From Robiginitomaculum sp. (lineage in GTDB: Bacteria; Pseudomonadota; Alphaproteobacteria; Caulobacterales; Maricaulaceae), in contig JAJFFQ010000034.1 in assembly GCA_021776565.1 (NCBI GenBank), positions 142,332 through 206,331 on the forward strand: a stretch of DNA of 64,000 nt, in the 5' to 3' direction. Below are positions 1 through 10,458 of the stretch, in pieces (positions within the stretch are counted from its first letter, which is position 1; each line of letters starts with the position of its first letter). The notes under the pieces were generated by a model that was not told where the DNA came from, did not search any database, and saw nothing but the letters and a program-made list of their open reading frames with translations. The position numbers and the translations under genes are program-made.

Positions 1-1
1 A

Positions 2-1027
2 GCCATGCCGCGCCACCAGCGCGATCTGGGCTTGTCGGTAAAACAATCCAACCTCTGTGCTGAAATTATGCTGCATACCGGCCCGGATCATTTGGGCAAT
101 GAGCGCACGGCCGTATGTTGCCTTAGCTCTGTTAATGCCGAGAAATTTCTCGAATGGCGCGAAGAAGAGCACTTTATCGAGGATATATACCGGTTTTTGG
201 ATAATGTGCTGCAAGATTTTATCAACCGGGCACCGTCTGAAATGGCGCGTGCAGTTTATTCGGCCCAGCGCGAACGCTCCGTCGGGCTTGGCCTGATGGG
301 CTTTCACTCATTCCTGCAATCACAAAACGCGCCATTTGAGTCGGCCCTGGCCAAATCCTGGAATTTGCGTTTGTTCAAACATATCCGGCGCGGGGCTGAT
401 GCGGCTTCGGTCAAACTGGCCGAAGAACGTGGTGCCTGTCCCGATGCGCAGGATGCCGGGCTAAAAGCGCGGTTTTCACACAAAATGGCAATTGCCCCAA
501 CGGCGTCCATTTCCATTATTTGTGGCGGTGCATCGGCAGGGATAGAGCCTATTCCGGCCAATATTTACACCCATAAAACGCTTTCCGGCTCGTTCACCGT
601 GCGCAATTCCAATCTGGAAAAAATTCTGGATGAGAAAGACGCAAACACAACGACGGTTTGGAACAGTATTCTGGAGCATGAAGGTTCAGTGCAACACCTT
701 GAAATGCTTGATGAGAACGAAAAATACCTTTATCGCACTGCCTTTGAGATCGACCAAAGGTGGATTATCGAGCATGCTGCTGATCGGGCCGGGCTTGTTT
801 GCCAGTCCCAATCGGTCAATGTTTTCCTGCCCGGTGATGTCAGCAAATGGGATTTGCATATGCTGCACTGGTCGGCCTGGGAAAAAGGGGTGAAGTCGCT
901 CTATTATTGCCGCTCAAAATCAGTGCAACGCACGGCCTTTGCCAATGGCACCAAAGCCGATGCCACGGAAGATGCCTTACAAATGGCTGCGCTGACTGAT
1001 TATGAGGAATGTCTCGCCTGTCAATAA
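2..1027 (+). CDS. nrdA: Ribonucleoside-diphosphate reductase alpha subunit, C-terminal part (5' truncated by window edge)
   Basis: This is the catalytic subunit of class I ribonucleotide reductase, which makes deoxyribonucleotides from NDPs in the cytosol. The frame is open from the first bases of the window, so the internal Met at position 5 is not a real start. About 341 residues remain. Near the left edge is QSNLCAEI, whose Cys matches one of the active-site redox cysteines of the family. In the middle is the PTASISII loop typical of the alpha barrel. The chain ends in EECLACQ, a C-terminal CxxC pair of the type that passes electrons from thioredoxin or glutaredoxin. Family assignment is firm; the subclass (Ia or similar) is inferred. 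The next gene starts 60 bp downstream on the same strand. Confidence 0.93.
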   Translation, partial: AMPRHQRDLGLSVKQSNLCAEIMLHTGPDHLGNERTAVCCLSSVNAEKFLEWREEEHFIEDIYRFLDNVLQDFINRAPSEMARAVYSAQRERSVGLGLMGFHSFLQSQNAPFESALAKSWNLRLFKHIRRGADAASVKLAEERGACPDAQDAGLKARFSHKMAIAPTASISIICGGASAGIEPIPANIYTHKTLSGSFTVRNSNLEKILDEKDANTTTVWNSILEHEGSVQHLEMLDENEKYLYRTAFEIDQRWIIEHAADRAGLVCQSQSVNVFLPGDVSKWDLHMLHWSAWEKGVKSLYYCRSKSVQRTAFANGTKADATEDALQMAALTDYEECLACQ

Positions 1028-1086
1028 ATGTTGTGTGTCCCTGCCTTGATCTTGTGCGACCCCGGCACCTGGCATAACTTGACTGA

Positions 1087-2901
1087 ATGATACAGGATTT
1101 TTCGGTTAAAGGCGGGCCTCAGGCGGGCCGCGCCCATTTGCCTCTGTTACGCAGCGAATTGGCACGGCGTAAACTCGATGGCTTCATTATTCCTCATGAG
1201 GATGAATATCAGAACGAATATCTGCCGGCCGCAACGGATCGTCTTGCCTGGTTAACCGGGTTTACCGGCTCTGCCGGGGCGGCTCTTGTGATGACGGACA
1301 GGGCGGTGGTTCTGGTCGATGGGCGCTATACCCTGCAGGTGCGCGATCAGGTGGATGACACACTTTTCGCCATTGTGGATCTGGTGGACATCGGCATTGC
1401 AGGCTGGATAAATAATCATGCCAAAAGGGGTGAGAAAATTGGCTATGATCCGCGTCTGCATAGTCCTGATGCACTGGGGGCTATTGAGGCAGCAACCAAA
1501 GCCGTTGGGGCAATACTGGTTGCGCAAGACAGCAATCCCCTGGATGCGGTTTGGGCGGATCAACCGGCCATGCCCGATGCACTTTTAAGCGTTCATGCGC
1601 TGGAATTTGCTGGCCAGCCGCACGGTGAGAAAATCGCGCAAACGGCCAAGGCGTTAAAAGATAGCGGTGCAGATGCCGCAATTATTACATCACCGGCCTC
1701 AATCGCCTGGCTGTTTAATATTCGGGGCGGTGATGTGGCCTGTTCGCCCTTGCCGCTAAGCACCGCTTTGGTGCGCGAGGATGGCACCGCAGAGTTGTTC
1801 GTTAACCCGGCCAAAGTTACCGATGAAGTGCGCGCACATCTGGGCAATAGCGTCGCTGTGCGCACCGAAGATGCCTTGATTGATGCACTGAACACTTTGC
1901 GCGAATCCAGCATCAGCCTGGATCCCGGCACCGCATCGGCATGGGTGTTCGGGCAAGTTGAAAAAGCTGGAGGGAGAGTGCATCGCGCCCCTGACCCGTG
2001 CGCCTTGCCTCGGGCGTGCAAAAACGAAACGGAGGTGGAAGGCACACGCCGCGCCCATATCCGCGATGGTGCCGCGTTAACACGTTTCTTGTGCTTTATG
2101 GCTGGCGAAGAAGGGCAGAGCGGGCAGATGGACGAGATCAGTGCCGCACAAAAACTGGAACGCTATCGTCAAGACACCGGCGCGCTGAAAGACCTGTCTT
2201 TTGAGTCTATTTCCGGTGCCGGAGCCGATGGAGCCATTGTGCATTACCGGGTGACCACGGCGACAAATACCATGCTGGAACCCGGCACGTTGTATTTGAT
2301 TGATTCTGGTGGACAATATCTGGACGGCACCACTGATGTAACTCGCACAATAGCAATTGGTAAGCCAAGTGATGAAATGCGCGACCGGTTCACCCGTGTG
2401 CTTAAAGGGCATATTGCGTTAAGCCGCGTGCGCTTTCCGGCAGGAACCACAGGAACGCATCTGGATGTCTTGGCTCGCGCCGCCTTGTGGGATGCTGGTC
2501 TGGATTATGCCCATGGAACCGGCCATGGTGTTGGCTCATACCTTGGCGTTCATGAAGGCCCACAACGTATAGCCCGGGCATGGAATGATACGCCGCTCAT
2601 GCCAGGCATGATTGTTTCCAATGAGCCTGGATATTACAAAACCGGTGCCTATGGTATTCGTATCGAGAACCTGCAAGTGGTGTGTGCGGCTGAAACAATT
2701 GATGGCGGTGATACGCCTATGTTGGGGTTTGAAACCCTCACCCTTGCCCCCATTGAGCGCCGTCTGATCGATCCAGCCCTGCTGAACAGGGTCGAGCACG
2801 ACTGGCTCAATGATTACCACGCCCGGGTTCTGGCCATACATGAAATGGCCATAAACAAAGATGAGTTACGTTGGCTGCGCGAAGTTTGCGCACCGGTCTA
2901 A
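1087..2901 (+). CDS. Xaa-Pro aminopeptidase (M24B family, long form)
   Basis: A cytosolic metallopeptidase that removes N-terminal residues preceding proline. At 604 residues it is the long, three-domain form. A creatinase-like N-terminal domain (about 18-150) and a second related domain come before the pita-bread catalytic domain (about 315-540). The five metal ligands of the family are visible: two Asp in the stretch around 405-420 (LIDSGGQYLDGTTDVT), a His in HGTGHGVG (about 480), and two Glu in SNEPGYY and GIRIEN (about 512 and 526). It is convergent with the GNAT gene, whose stop codon lies 3 bp away, so no separate terminator fits between them. It may share a transcript with nrdA. Confidence 0.93.
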   Translation: MIQDFSVKGGPQAGRAHLPLLRSELARRKLDGFIIPHEDEYQNEYLPAATDRLAWLTGFTGSAGAALVMTDRAVVLVDGRYTLQVRDQVDDTLFAIVDLVDIGIAGWINNHAKRGEKIGYDPRLHSPDALGAIEAATKAVGAILVAQDSNPLDAVWADQPAMPDALLSVHALEFAGQPHGEKIAQTAKALKDSGADAAIITSPASIAWLFNIRGGDVACSPLPLSTALVREDGTAELFVNPAKVTDEVRAHLGNSVAVRTEDALIDALNTLRESSISLDPGTASAWVFGQVEKAGGRVHRAPDPCALPRACKNETEVEGTRRAHIRDGAALTRFLCFMAGEEGQSGQMDEISAAQKLERYRQDTGALKDLSFESISGAGADGAIVHYRVTTATNTMLEPGTLYLIDSGGQYLDGTTDVTRTIAIGKPSDEMRDRFTRVLKGHIALSRVRFPAGTTGTHLDVLARAALWDAGLDYAHGTGHGVGSYLGVHEGPQRIARAWNDTPLMPGMIVSNEPGYYKTGAYGIRIENLQVVCAAETIDGGDTPMLGFETLTLAPIERRLIDPALLNRVEHDWLNDYHARVLAIHEMAINKDELRWLREVCAPV

Positions 2902-2904
2902 ACG

Positions 2905-3435
2905 CTAATTTGGTAAATTGACCCGCCCGTAGATCAGGCTGTCGCGCACCCCGATTTGTGTATCCCAATTGCCTTTCAGGCGCCCTTCATAGGTCATGCC
3001 GCATTTTTCGGCGACACGAATGGAGCCTATATTTTCAGGATCCATATCGGCAAAAATACGCCGCAAGCCCTTTCCTTCAAAGCCATAAGTTACCACCGCC
3101 ATCGCCGCTTCACCGACCAGTCCACGTCCCCAGGCGGAACGTTGCAAAATGTATCCCAGTTCGGCAATGCCTTCACGATTACCAGGAAACAGGGCGACCC
3201 ACCCGAGTGCGGGCGTGTCTGTGCCTTCGGTGATGACCCAGGTCTGGCCATCGTCTTTGTTAATTTTTTCATCCACGAGTTTTTGTGATTGTTCAACGTT
3301 GCTGTGTGCTGCGTGAGACCAGTACATACAGGCCTTTTCATCGCTAAAAGTCACAAAAAGATCAGGCGCATCCGTTGATTTTAACGGGCGCAAAATCAGG
3401 CGTTTGGTTGTTAATACAGGTGTTTGAGCTTTCAT
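2905..3435 (-). CDS. GNAT family N-acetyltransferase (RimJ/RimL-like)
   Basis: A 176-residue acetyl-CoA-dependent acetyltransferase of the RimJ/RimL-like GNAT type. It begins with the usual pattern [10 protein letters not shown] and carries an acetyl-CoA pyrophosphate-binding stretch, [12 protein letters not shown], at about residues 110-121. This is followed by the [16 protein letters not shown] motif common to the family. The substrate cannot be told from sequence. Its ATG overlaps the stop codon of rlmN by 4 bp (ATGA type), so the two are probably translationally coupled in one operon read leftward. Confidence 0.88.
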   Translation of the reverse strand: MKAQTPVLTTKRLILRPLKSTDAPDLFVTFSDEKACMYWSHAAHSNVEQSQKLVDEKINKDDGQTWVITEGTDTPALGWVALFPGNREGIAELGYILQRSAWGRGLVGEAAMAVVTYGFEGKGLRRIFADMDPENIGSIRVAEKCGMTYEGRLKGNWDTQIGVRDSLIYGRVNLPN

Positions 3436-4571
3436 GACGGAATTTGGGCTGCGAGGCGCTCTTTCAATTTATCACTAGCGCGTTTTTTTACACTGGTTGA
3501 GCGCAATTGCCCGCAAGCCGCATCAATATCACGGCCCCTTGGGGTGCGAATGGGCGAGGCATAGCCCGCCTTGTTGACGATCTGTGCAAAGGCCTCGATC
3601 CGTCCCCAATCTGAACATTCATACGGCGCGTCTGGCCACGGGTTAAAGGGAATGAGGTTGATCTTGGCCGGAATACCACTGAGCAGACGCACCAGTTCGC
3701 GTGCTTCTGCTTCACTATCATTCACGCCCTTTAGCATCACATATTCAAAGGTGATCCGTCGGGCATTTGATGCCCCGGGGTATTCCCGACACGCCGCCAA
3801 TAACGCCTTTAGCGGGTAGGCCTTGTTGATCGGCACCAGTTCATTGCGCAGCTCATCATTAACCGCGTGCAGGGATATGGCCAGCATGGCCTGGGTGCGT
3901 GTCCCAAGGTCGTGCATTTGTGGCACCACACCCGAAGTGGAGACGGTGATCCGTCGGCGCGAAATGGCAATGCCTTCACCATCGCTTAAAATGCTCATCG
4001 CTTCGGCGACGTTATCAAGGTTATAGAGCGGCTCGCCCATGCCCATAAAAACGATATTGGTAATGGCACGGGACTGATTGTCTTTTGCCGCTTTTGGCCA
4101 ATCACCCAGATCATCACGAGCGATCATGATCTGTGTGACAATCTCGGCGGCGGTAAGATTGCGCACCAGGGCTTGCGTGCCTGTATGACAAAACGTGCAA
4201 TTAAGCGTACAGCCCACCTGGCTTGAAATGCACAAGGCACCAGAGCGACCAACCCCCGGAATATAAACCGCCTCTACCTCTATGCCTGGGCCAAGACGGA
4301 TAAGGTATTTACGCGTACCGTCTTTGGAAACTTGCCGCTCGGTCAGTTCAGGGCGGGCAAGTGTGTGACGCCCGGCCAGTGCTGCGCGCAATGGTTTGGC
4401 AATATCGGTCATCTGCTCAAAATCGGTGACACCGGAATAATAGACCCAGCGCCAAAGCTGTGCGACACGCATGCGCACCTGCCGCGTAGGCACACCGGCA
4501 TCTAGCATGGCGTCACGCAGCTGCGTGCGGCTCATACCGGCAAGAGAGATTATTGCGTTTACTTCTGTCAT
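3432..4571 (-). CDS. rlmN: Dual-specificity 23S rRNA (A2503-C2) / tRNA (A37-C2) methyltransferase RlmN
   Basis: A radical-SAM enzyme that methylates C2 of A2503 in 23S rRNA and of A37 in some tRNAs. The radical-SAM CxxxCxxC cluster is at Cys121, Cys125 and Cys128 ([14 protein letters not shown]). The [13 protein letters not shown] stretch and the [20 protein letters not shown] region are characteristic of RlmN. A Cys at about residue 353 (DAACGQL) fits the C-terminal cysteine that carries the methyl group during catalysis. Length (379 residues) is normal. It overlaps the downstream GNAT gene by 4 bp, and the IalB-like gene ends 18 bp before its start. Confidence 0.97.
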   Translation of the reverse strand: MTEVNAIISLAGMSRTQLRDAMLDAGVPTRQVRMRVAQLWRWVYYSGVTDFEQMTDIAKPLRAALAGRHTLARPELTERQVSKDGTRKYLIRLGPGIEVEAVYIPGVGRSGALCISSQVGCTLNCTFCHTGTQALVRNLTAAEIVTQIMIARDDLGDWPKAAKDNQSRAITNIVFMGMGEPLYNLDNVAEAMSILSDGEGIAISRRRITVSTSGVVPQMHDLGTRTQAMLAISLHAVNDELRNELVPINKAYPLKALLAACREYPGASNARRITFEYVMLKGVNDSEAEARELVRLLSGIPAKINLIPFNPWPDAPYECSDWGRIEAFAQIVNKAGYASPIRTPRGRDIDAACGQLRSTSVKKRASDKLKERLAAQIPS

Positions 4572-4589
4572 GCCCGGGCTTTATAGTCC

Positions 4590-5102
4590 CTATTTGCACA
4601 AAGCATCAGCCTTTTGCAGTGCCGCTGTTATCCCCGACAACGAAAATTCATATGTTGTGGCTGTGCCGCGTTTGGATCTGGCATCGACACGTAACAGTGA
4701 ACCTTTGCGCATAGCGGCGACCAGTTTTCGTTCATCACCGGTTTCCTCAATAAAAGCCTCATTACCGTCCGGGTACATGGTGATGCGGGTTGATCCGACC
4801 TTTGCCTTGGGCGGTGGTGCAGTTTTTAACGTATAGCCGGTCATCAGGCTGGGTTGGTGTTTTCCTGATCCTGACTTCCAGGATGTGACAAAGAAAATTA
4901 CATCTCCGTGGTCGACATTCTTTGGTGCCTTATCCTTTGCAAAGCTGCGAACATAACAGATGGTATCACCATCACTGGGTATGGTGAAAACCGCCCAGTC
5001 ACGGATGGTCTGGTGCAGTTTTGGCCCGCTCTGCGCGTGGGCAGTCTGGGTAGAAATTATCACAAATACAGGGGCGAAAATCAAAGAGTATAACAGGCGC
5101 AT
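4590..5102 (-). CDS. Invasion-associated locus B (IalB) family periplasmic protein
   Basis: A 170-residue exported protein. Residues 1-23 are a typical Sec signal peptide ending THAHAQ-like (QTAHAQS). The mature part has the IalB pattern: a DWAVF start, a central Cys-Tyr (ICYV), a beta-rich middle, the MYPDGNEAFIEETGDERKL segment, a LRVDARSKRGT strand, and a final Cys. The family is common in alphaproteobacteria and is named after a Bartonella invasion locus. In free-living species its role is unknown and it should not be read as a virulence factor. It may be cotranscribed with rlmN, 18 bp downstream. Confidence 0.8.
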   Translation of the reverse strand: MRLLYSLIFAPVFVIISTQTAHAQSGPKLHQTIRDWAVFTIPSDGDTICYVRSFAKDKAPKNVDHGDVIFFVTSWKSGSGKHQPSLMTGYTLKTAPPPKAKVGSTRITMYPDGNEAFIEETGDERKLVAAMRKGSLLRVDARSKRGTATTYEFSLSGITAALQKADALCK

Positions 5103-5153
5103 GATCTATCCTTTTGAACTGATTATTTAACCCCGCCCCGGCTTAACCTTGCC

Positions 5154-6038
5154 TTAACGAAACACGGAAACCGTGATATTTCCCTGCCCGTCACAGGCGG
5201 CCCGGCGCATCCCGTGAGAGATAAACGGCATGGCAATGCGCCCCCCCGCATCCACCGCGATCAACCCGCCATCGCCGCCTTGGCGTTCCATATCGGCCAA
5301 CGCCCCGGCAGCGGCAGCATCGACGCTCATGCCAGCATATTTCATCCGTGCAGATACATCCGCTGCCGCCGCAGCACGGATAAAGTATTCGCCTTGCCCG
5401 GTGCAGGAAATGGCCACACGTTCATCGGCCCATGTTCCGGCCCCGATGAGTGGCGAATCACCAATACGGCCCGGCATCTTGTTCAGGACACCACCGGTGG
5501 AGGTGCCGGCACACAATGCACCTGATGTATCCAGCGCAACACAACCCACCGTACCATGAGCCAGCGCATCGGTTCCGGCCAGCGAGCTTGCCGCCGGGGT
5601 GTAATAATTTTGCGGATCATCCACACGTGTTAATCCCGCTTTGGCGCAAAACCGTGCTGCACCCTCACCAGCCAGCAATACATGGGGGGTTTTATCCATC
5701 ACCGCCCGTGCTGCCGCGATAGGCGAGAGAAAACCCGACAATGCACAAACCGCACCGGCACGGCGGCCCGCACTATCCCTGTCGGAGGTCATGATCGAGG
5801 CATCAAGCTCGAACTTGCCGTCACGATTGGGGGCTGCCCCCTTGCCCGCTATGTAAAACCCGGCCTCTTCCAGACCTTGTATCATGGCAATGACCACATC
5901 CACGGCGGGCGCGCCTTTGGTCAGCATAGCGCGACCGTCTTCAAGAAGATTGCCCATATTGGCTGTTTCACGCGACTGGTCAGAATTGCGTATTGGCCCG
6001 GCACCACCATGCAGAGCCAGGGCAAATGGCGCGCTCAA
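5154..6038 (-). CDS. Isoaspartyl peptidase / plant-type L-asparaginase (Ntn hydrolase)
   Basis: An N-terminal-nucleophile amidohydrolase of 294 residues that cleaves beta-aspartyl dipeptides or asparagine. The precursor self-cleaves before the catalytic threonine, here Thr163 in AHGTVGCVALD. The upstream alpha segment has the family signature HGGAGPI at 10-16, and the beta segment has GRIGDSPLIGAGTWAD with the substrate-binding Arg and Asp. The start overlaps the stop of the YkvA-like gene by 4 bp. The gene lies 51 bp from the IalB-like gene, with a short AT-rich spacer between. Confidence 0.92.
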   Translation of the reverse strand: MSAPFALALHGGAGPIRNSDQSRETANMGNLLEDGRAMLTKGAPAVDVVIAMIQGLEEAGFYIAGKGAAPNRDGKFELDASIMTSDRDSAGRRAGAVCALSGFLSPIAAARAVMDKTPHVLLAGEGAARFCAKAGLTRVDDPQNYYTPAASSLAGTDALAHGTVGCVALDTSGALCAGTSTGGVLNKMPGRIGDSPLIGAGTWADERVAISCTGQGEYFIRAAAAADVSARMKYAGMSVDAAAAGALADMERQGGDGGLIAVDAGGRIAMPFISHGMRRAACDGQGNITVSVFR

Positions 6039-6439
6039 AGAGTTTCCACCTTGACCGGGCGGCGTAAAAGAACCCGCGCCGCATCGCTATGGCGCGGCTT
6101 TATATGCGCCCCTACCATACCCATGGCGGTGGCCAACACTGTGGCGTCATCGGTAAAGCCTAGGCCTGCGATAAAATCCGGGATCATATCAACAGGGACA
6201 ACAAAATAAGCCAAAGCAGCGAATAATACGCCTTTGACCCGTGTTGGCGTTTGGCTATCGGATGCGCAATACCAGGCGGCACCCAGTTCTTCGGAAAATG
6301 GTACTTTACCAAGTGTGGCCCAAAATTTTGGCCAGAAACGGCGCGGTGCGCGTCGTTTGGGTATATCCAGTACTAGCGGCAGTCCTGCGATAATTTCCTG
6401 GTTATTATCTGCATCCAGACGGTTGGGTTCTTCGGTCAT
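6035..6439 (-). CDS. YkvA / DUF1232 family small membrane-associated protein
   Basis: A 134-residue protein with the DUF1232 signature at about 72-122: a hydrophobic helix (GVLFAALAYFVVPVDMIPDF) followed by GFTDDATVLATAMGMV. The family is widespread and of unknown function, with one or two membrane-associated helices. It is coupled to the downstream isoaspartyl peptidase by a 4-bp start/stop overlap. A divergent SDR gene begins 70 bp to the right, so the promoters of both probably lie in 6440-6509. Confidence 0.8.
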   Translation of the reverse strand: MTEEPNRLDADNNQEIIAGLPLVLDIPKRRAPRRFWPKFWATLGKVPFSEELGAAWYCASDSQTPTRVKGVLFAALAYFVVPVDMIPDFIAGLGFTDDATVLATAMGMVGAHIKPRHSDAARVLLRRPVKVETL

Positions 6440-6509
6440 TGCGATACCATGCCTCCATAATGGTTAGTCTATCTGACCAAGTGAATACGGCAAAGAGAAG
6501 GCACAGTTT

Positions 6510-7292
6510 ATGAAAATCAGTTCTGAAATTTCTGCAATCGTTACCGGTGGTGCATCGGGCCTTGGTGAGGCAACGGCACGGGTTCTGGCCGCCAAAGGCG
6601 CAAAAGTTACGCTTTTTGACCTTAATGAAGAGCGCGGCAATCAAGTCGCCAGCGAAATCGGCGGCGCGTTTGCCAAGGTCAATGTTGCCGATGAGGTCAG
6701 TGTTGATGCGGGCTTTGCCCTTGCCCGGAACGCCCACGGCCAGGAACGAATTATGGTCAATTGCGCCGGTATTGGCTGGGCGGGCAAAACCGCTGGTCGC
6801 AGCCGCAAAACCGGGGATATTCATGCCCACCGCATTAGTGATTTCCAACTGGTGATTAACATCAACCTTGTTGGCACATTCATGTGTCTGGCCAAATCCG
6901 CCGCCGGTATGATGAGCCTTGATCCGCTAGGCGATAGTGGGCGCGGCGTTATCATCAATACCGCCTCTGTGGCAGCCCAGGACGGGCAGATCGGTCAGGT
7001 TGCCTATGCGGCCTCCAAAGGTGGCATTGTCGGCATGACTTTGCCCATAGCCCGGGATCTGGCCCGTGAAGGTATTCGTTGTAACGTTATACTGCCCGGG
7101 TTTTTTGAAACACCGATCTATGAATCCCTGCCGCCAGAGGTGAAGGATAGCCTGCGTTCCCATGTGCAATTCCCCGCACGCTTTGGCCGCCCGGAAGAAT
7201 ATGGGCAATTTGCCGCCACACTGGTCGAGAACGATTACATCAATGCTGAAAACATTCGCCTGGATGCTGGTGCCCGTATGCCTCCACGCTAG
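6510..7292 (+). CDS. SDR family dehydrogenase, 3-hydroxyacyl-CoA dehydrogenase (HSD17B10)-like
   Basis: A classical short-chain dehydrogenase of 260 residues. The nucleotide-binding TGGASGLG is at 12-19, NCAGIG at about 84-89, and the catalytic Ser153 / Tyr166 / Lys170 (ASV, YAASK) are all intact. The IHAHRISDFQLVININLVGT segment and the overall pattern resemble type-II 3-hydroxyacyl-CoA dehydrogenase (HSD17B10-like), which acts in branched-chain amino acid or fatty acid breakdown. The substrate is an inference from similarity. It is a stand-alone gene, divergent from the YkvA-like gene. Confidence 0.85.
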   Translation: MKISSEISAIVTGGASGLGEATARVLAAKGAKVTLFDLNEERGNQVASEIGGAFAKVNVADEVSVDAGFALARNAHGQERIMVNCAGIGWAGKTAGRSRKTGDIHAHRISDFQLVININLVGTFMCLAKSAAGMMSLDPLGDSGRGVIINTASVAAQDGQIGQVAYAASKGGIVGMTLPIARDLAREGIRCNVILPGFFETPIYESLPPEVKDSLRSHVQFPARFGRPEEYGQFAATLVENDYINAENIRLDAGARMPPR

Positions 7293-7327
7293 ATGTTGAC
7301 TCAAAACAGGGTGAATGAGTTCACGAT

Positions 7328-8332
7328 CTAATACACATACCTAACAAGCGTTTGTGCGCCGGTTTCTTCATAATCACCACTCGTCTGGTTAAAGCAGACC
7401 ATGGTTGAGACTATCGCCGAGCGTCGTCCATAGACACCGCGCTGGGTTTCACGGTGGCAATCGCGGACATCATTACCGCCATAACTGCCATCGGTATATT
7501 CACTGTAGGCGAACTGGTCATTGCGATAATCAGTCCGGCCCCAATTGGTGCGGTAATTCTGGTGATAAGGATCGGTGCAATAAATGTTGGAATGGCCAAC
7601 ATGCCCGTACCCTGAGCGATAGCTCGTGCGGCTGCGATAACCAAAACTGTTGCCATACCACCAGGGGAATAGATCATAGCTGCTGTAAAAGGGATAGCCA
7701 TAACGGTTGCCATAGCGGCTGCTGCCATAACCCAGGCCTAGTGAAAAGTTGGAATAACTGCGTCGCCCGCCATAATAATTGCGATCGCGGTTGTGGCGGC
7801 GCTCTGCACGGTTATGACGGCGGTTGTCTCGGCGATCTTGGTTGGCATGGCGGCGCGCATCACGACGATCATTACGATAACGACCATTGGCGTGGCGACG
7901 ATCATGGCGTCGATCTTCGCGGGCGTGGCGGCGCGCATCACGACGGTTAAAATTATTACTGGCATGCTGGTTATTATGCTCGCCATTTCTGCGCGCATTG
8001 TGGTTACGGTTACCATCGCGGCGATTACCACGACGGGTATTACCCGTGTGTTGATTATTATGTTCGCCGCCACCACGAGCATTATGATCGCGATTACGGT
8101 TGCCATCATTTCTGCCGCCACGACGATTGCCATTGCGGGCATTCTGATCACCTGATCGCCGGTTATTATTTCTGATTTGCCGGTTTTGCCGTTCGCCATC
8201 ACCATTATGCACTGCCATTTGCGGCGTTCTGACCCGTTCCGGTTCATCGGCTTGCGCAGAATATGCAGGCAAGCCAGCGATACCAAGAACAATGCCTAAC
8301 AGCCCCGTTGAGAATAAATACCTGGTGCGCAT
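7328..8332 (-). CDS. Secreted Arg/His/Asn-rich low-complexity protein of unknown function
   Basis: I do not recognise this 334-residue protein. A Sec signal peptide covers about residues 1-28 (cleavage near AYSAQA). Residues 45-190 are made almost only of Arg, Asn, His, Asp and Gly in imperfect short repeats of the NRRD / RRHAN / NRNH type. Residues 190-265 are rich in Tyr, Gly, Ser and Arg. The C-terminal 60 residues look ordered, with Cys in DCHRETQRG and TMVCFNQ and a YEETGAQTLVRYVY end. The very basic, His-rich mature part could bind metal, nucleic acid or acidic polymers at the surface; that is inference. Skewed codons create long spurious reading frames on the other strand. The ATG follows an AAGGAGG-like site (8338-8344). 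Confidence 0.75.
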   Translation of the reverse strand: MRTRYLFSTGLLGIVLGIAGLPAYSAQADEPERVRTPQMAVHNGDGERQNRQIRNNNRRSGDQNARNGNRRGGRNDGNRNRDHNARGGGEHNNQHTGNTRRGNRRDGNRNHNARRNGEHNNQHASNNFNRRDARRHAREDRRHDRRHANGRYRNDRRDARRHANQDRRDNRRHNRAERRHNRDRNYYGGRRSYSNFSLGLGYGSSRYGNRYGYPFYSSYDLFPWWYGNSFGYRSRTSYRSGYGHVGHSNIYCTDPYHQNYRTNWGRTDYRNDQFAYSEYTDGSYGGNDVRDCHRETQRGVYGRRSAIVSTMVCFNQTSGDYEETGAQTLVRYVY

Positions 8333-8452
8333 AATGACCTCCTTAAAAAGAATCTTTCTGATGCTCTAAGGTTAAATTAACCAACATGAAGCCAAGCTGA
8401 ACGGCGTATTCACCATAATAATATAGCACAATCATGCAATTGAAGGAAAACC

Positions 8453-8833
8453 ATGAACACAGGCCCGGCAATTGATCTCGATCATCTTGCCCGTTATAGC
8501 GGCGGGGATGCGCAACTGGAAGCCGAAGTTTTCACACTGTTCAGCCAGCAGGTTGAAATGTGGATGCGACTTTTGAAACCTGATGCTGATGCAGAAGGCT
8601 GGGCTTCGGCAGTCCATTCCTTAAAAGGCTCTGCACGCAGTATTGGTGCGCACCAGCTGGCCATTGCTTGCCAAACCGCAGAGGCGGCCACTACAGCGGG
8701 GGCAACAAAGCGTGCCCTCGCGGCGCAGGATGTTCGTGAGTGCGCTGATGCCGCTTTGAAATTTATTGATACGCATACCTATAAGGCTCGTATTCAGGCT
8801 TTGCGCAGCTCATCGAAGCGAGACAATTCATAA
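8453..8833 (+). CDS. Histidine phosphotransfer (Hpt) domain protein
   Basis: A 126-residue single-domain phosphotransfer protein of the kind that shuttles phosphate between a hybrid kinase and a response regulator. The phospho-acceptor is His55 in the canonical HSLKGSARSIGA motif. The rest is predicted all-helical. No histidine kinase or receiver gene is adjacent, so its partners must be encoded elsewhere. The 3' end overlaps the convergent chorismate mutase gene by 40 bp. The upstream 120-bp spacer is AT-rich and probably holds divergent promoters. Confidence 0.88.
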   Translation: MNTGPAIDLDHLARYSGGDAQLEAEVFTLFSQQVEMWMRLLKPDADAEGWASAVHSLKGSARSIGAHQLAIACQTAEAATTAGATKRALAAQDVRECADAALKFIDTHTYKARIQALRSSSKRDNS

Positions 8834-9123
8834 GCAATACACTGCTCGATCATGGTGCGCCAAACCGGTTCGGCAATCTTTGCGCTTAACCCTTCGCTTT
8901 GGGCGCTGGCGAGCACTTTTTGCACCACATCCTCAATACGGACTTCATCACGAACCACATTGCGGGTGGGCTTAATGCGCGCCGCGGCGTCCATATAATC
9001 CTGGCGTTCCTTAATCAGCTTGACCAGCAGACGGTCGAGCCTGTCGATCTCATAACGCACCTCAGCCATCGCCTGACATTCAGGGCCGGTGTTCTGGCGC
9101 GGGTCTGATGTGTATTGGGTCAT
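8794..9123 (-). CDS. Chorismate mutase, AroQ class
   Basis: A small all-helical chorismate mutase (109 residues) converting chorismate to prephenate for Phe/Tyr synthesis. The AroQ core is visible: RYEIDRLDRLLVKLIKERQ in helix 1, the ARIKPTRNVVRDEVRIEDVV loop-helix, and WRTMIEQCIAYEL near the end. The start was placed at 9123 (MTQYTSD) because the frame extends much further upstream but that extension has no family resemblance. It overlaps the 3' end of the Hpt gene. It could also be a salicylate-synthesis type pyruvate lyase, but the isolated context favours mutase. Confidence 0.88.
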   Translation of the reverse strand: MTQYTSDPRQNTGPECQAMAEVRYEIDRLDRLLVKLIKERQDYMDAAARIKPTRNVVRDEVRIEDVVQKVLASAQSEGLSAKIAEPVWRTMIEQCIAYELSRFDELRKA

Positions 9124-9246
9124 AAACCACTTCTCTTGCTTGTCGGCGGAAACTATAGAACGCAGCGCAACTGGCAAGTACCGATAGCGGCTTGAATGGC
9201 ACACTTGCGGCGGCGCACGCTTGATCTTGTTGATACTGCACCTTAA

Positions 9247-10329
<1,083 letters not shown>

Positions 10330-10458
10330 CGGGATAATGGCTTTGGATATTGTTAAAATTTACGGCTTTTACTGTGACACACACGAGCAGATCAAAACTG
10401 GGTGAATCGTGTGGCACAAGGGCTTGCGAAACCCACAATGACGCGCTAATCGGCACTC

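Noticed and set aside
7405..8155. Long open frames on the plus strand and in other minus frames across the Arg/Asn/His-rich gene
   Set aside because: They arise from the skewed codon composition of the minus-strand gene; their translations are low-complexity Ile/Ala/Thr or Cys/His strings without family resemblance.
8360..8390. CtrA-binding site (TTAA-N7-TTAA) upstream of the Hpt gene
   Set aside because: The TTAA boxes here are separated by the wrong distance.
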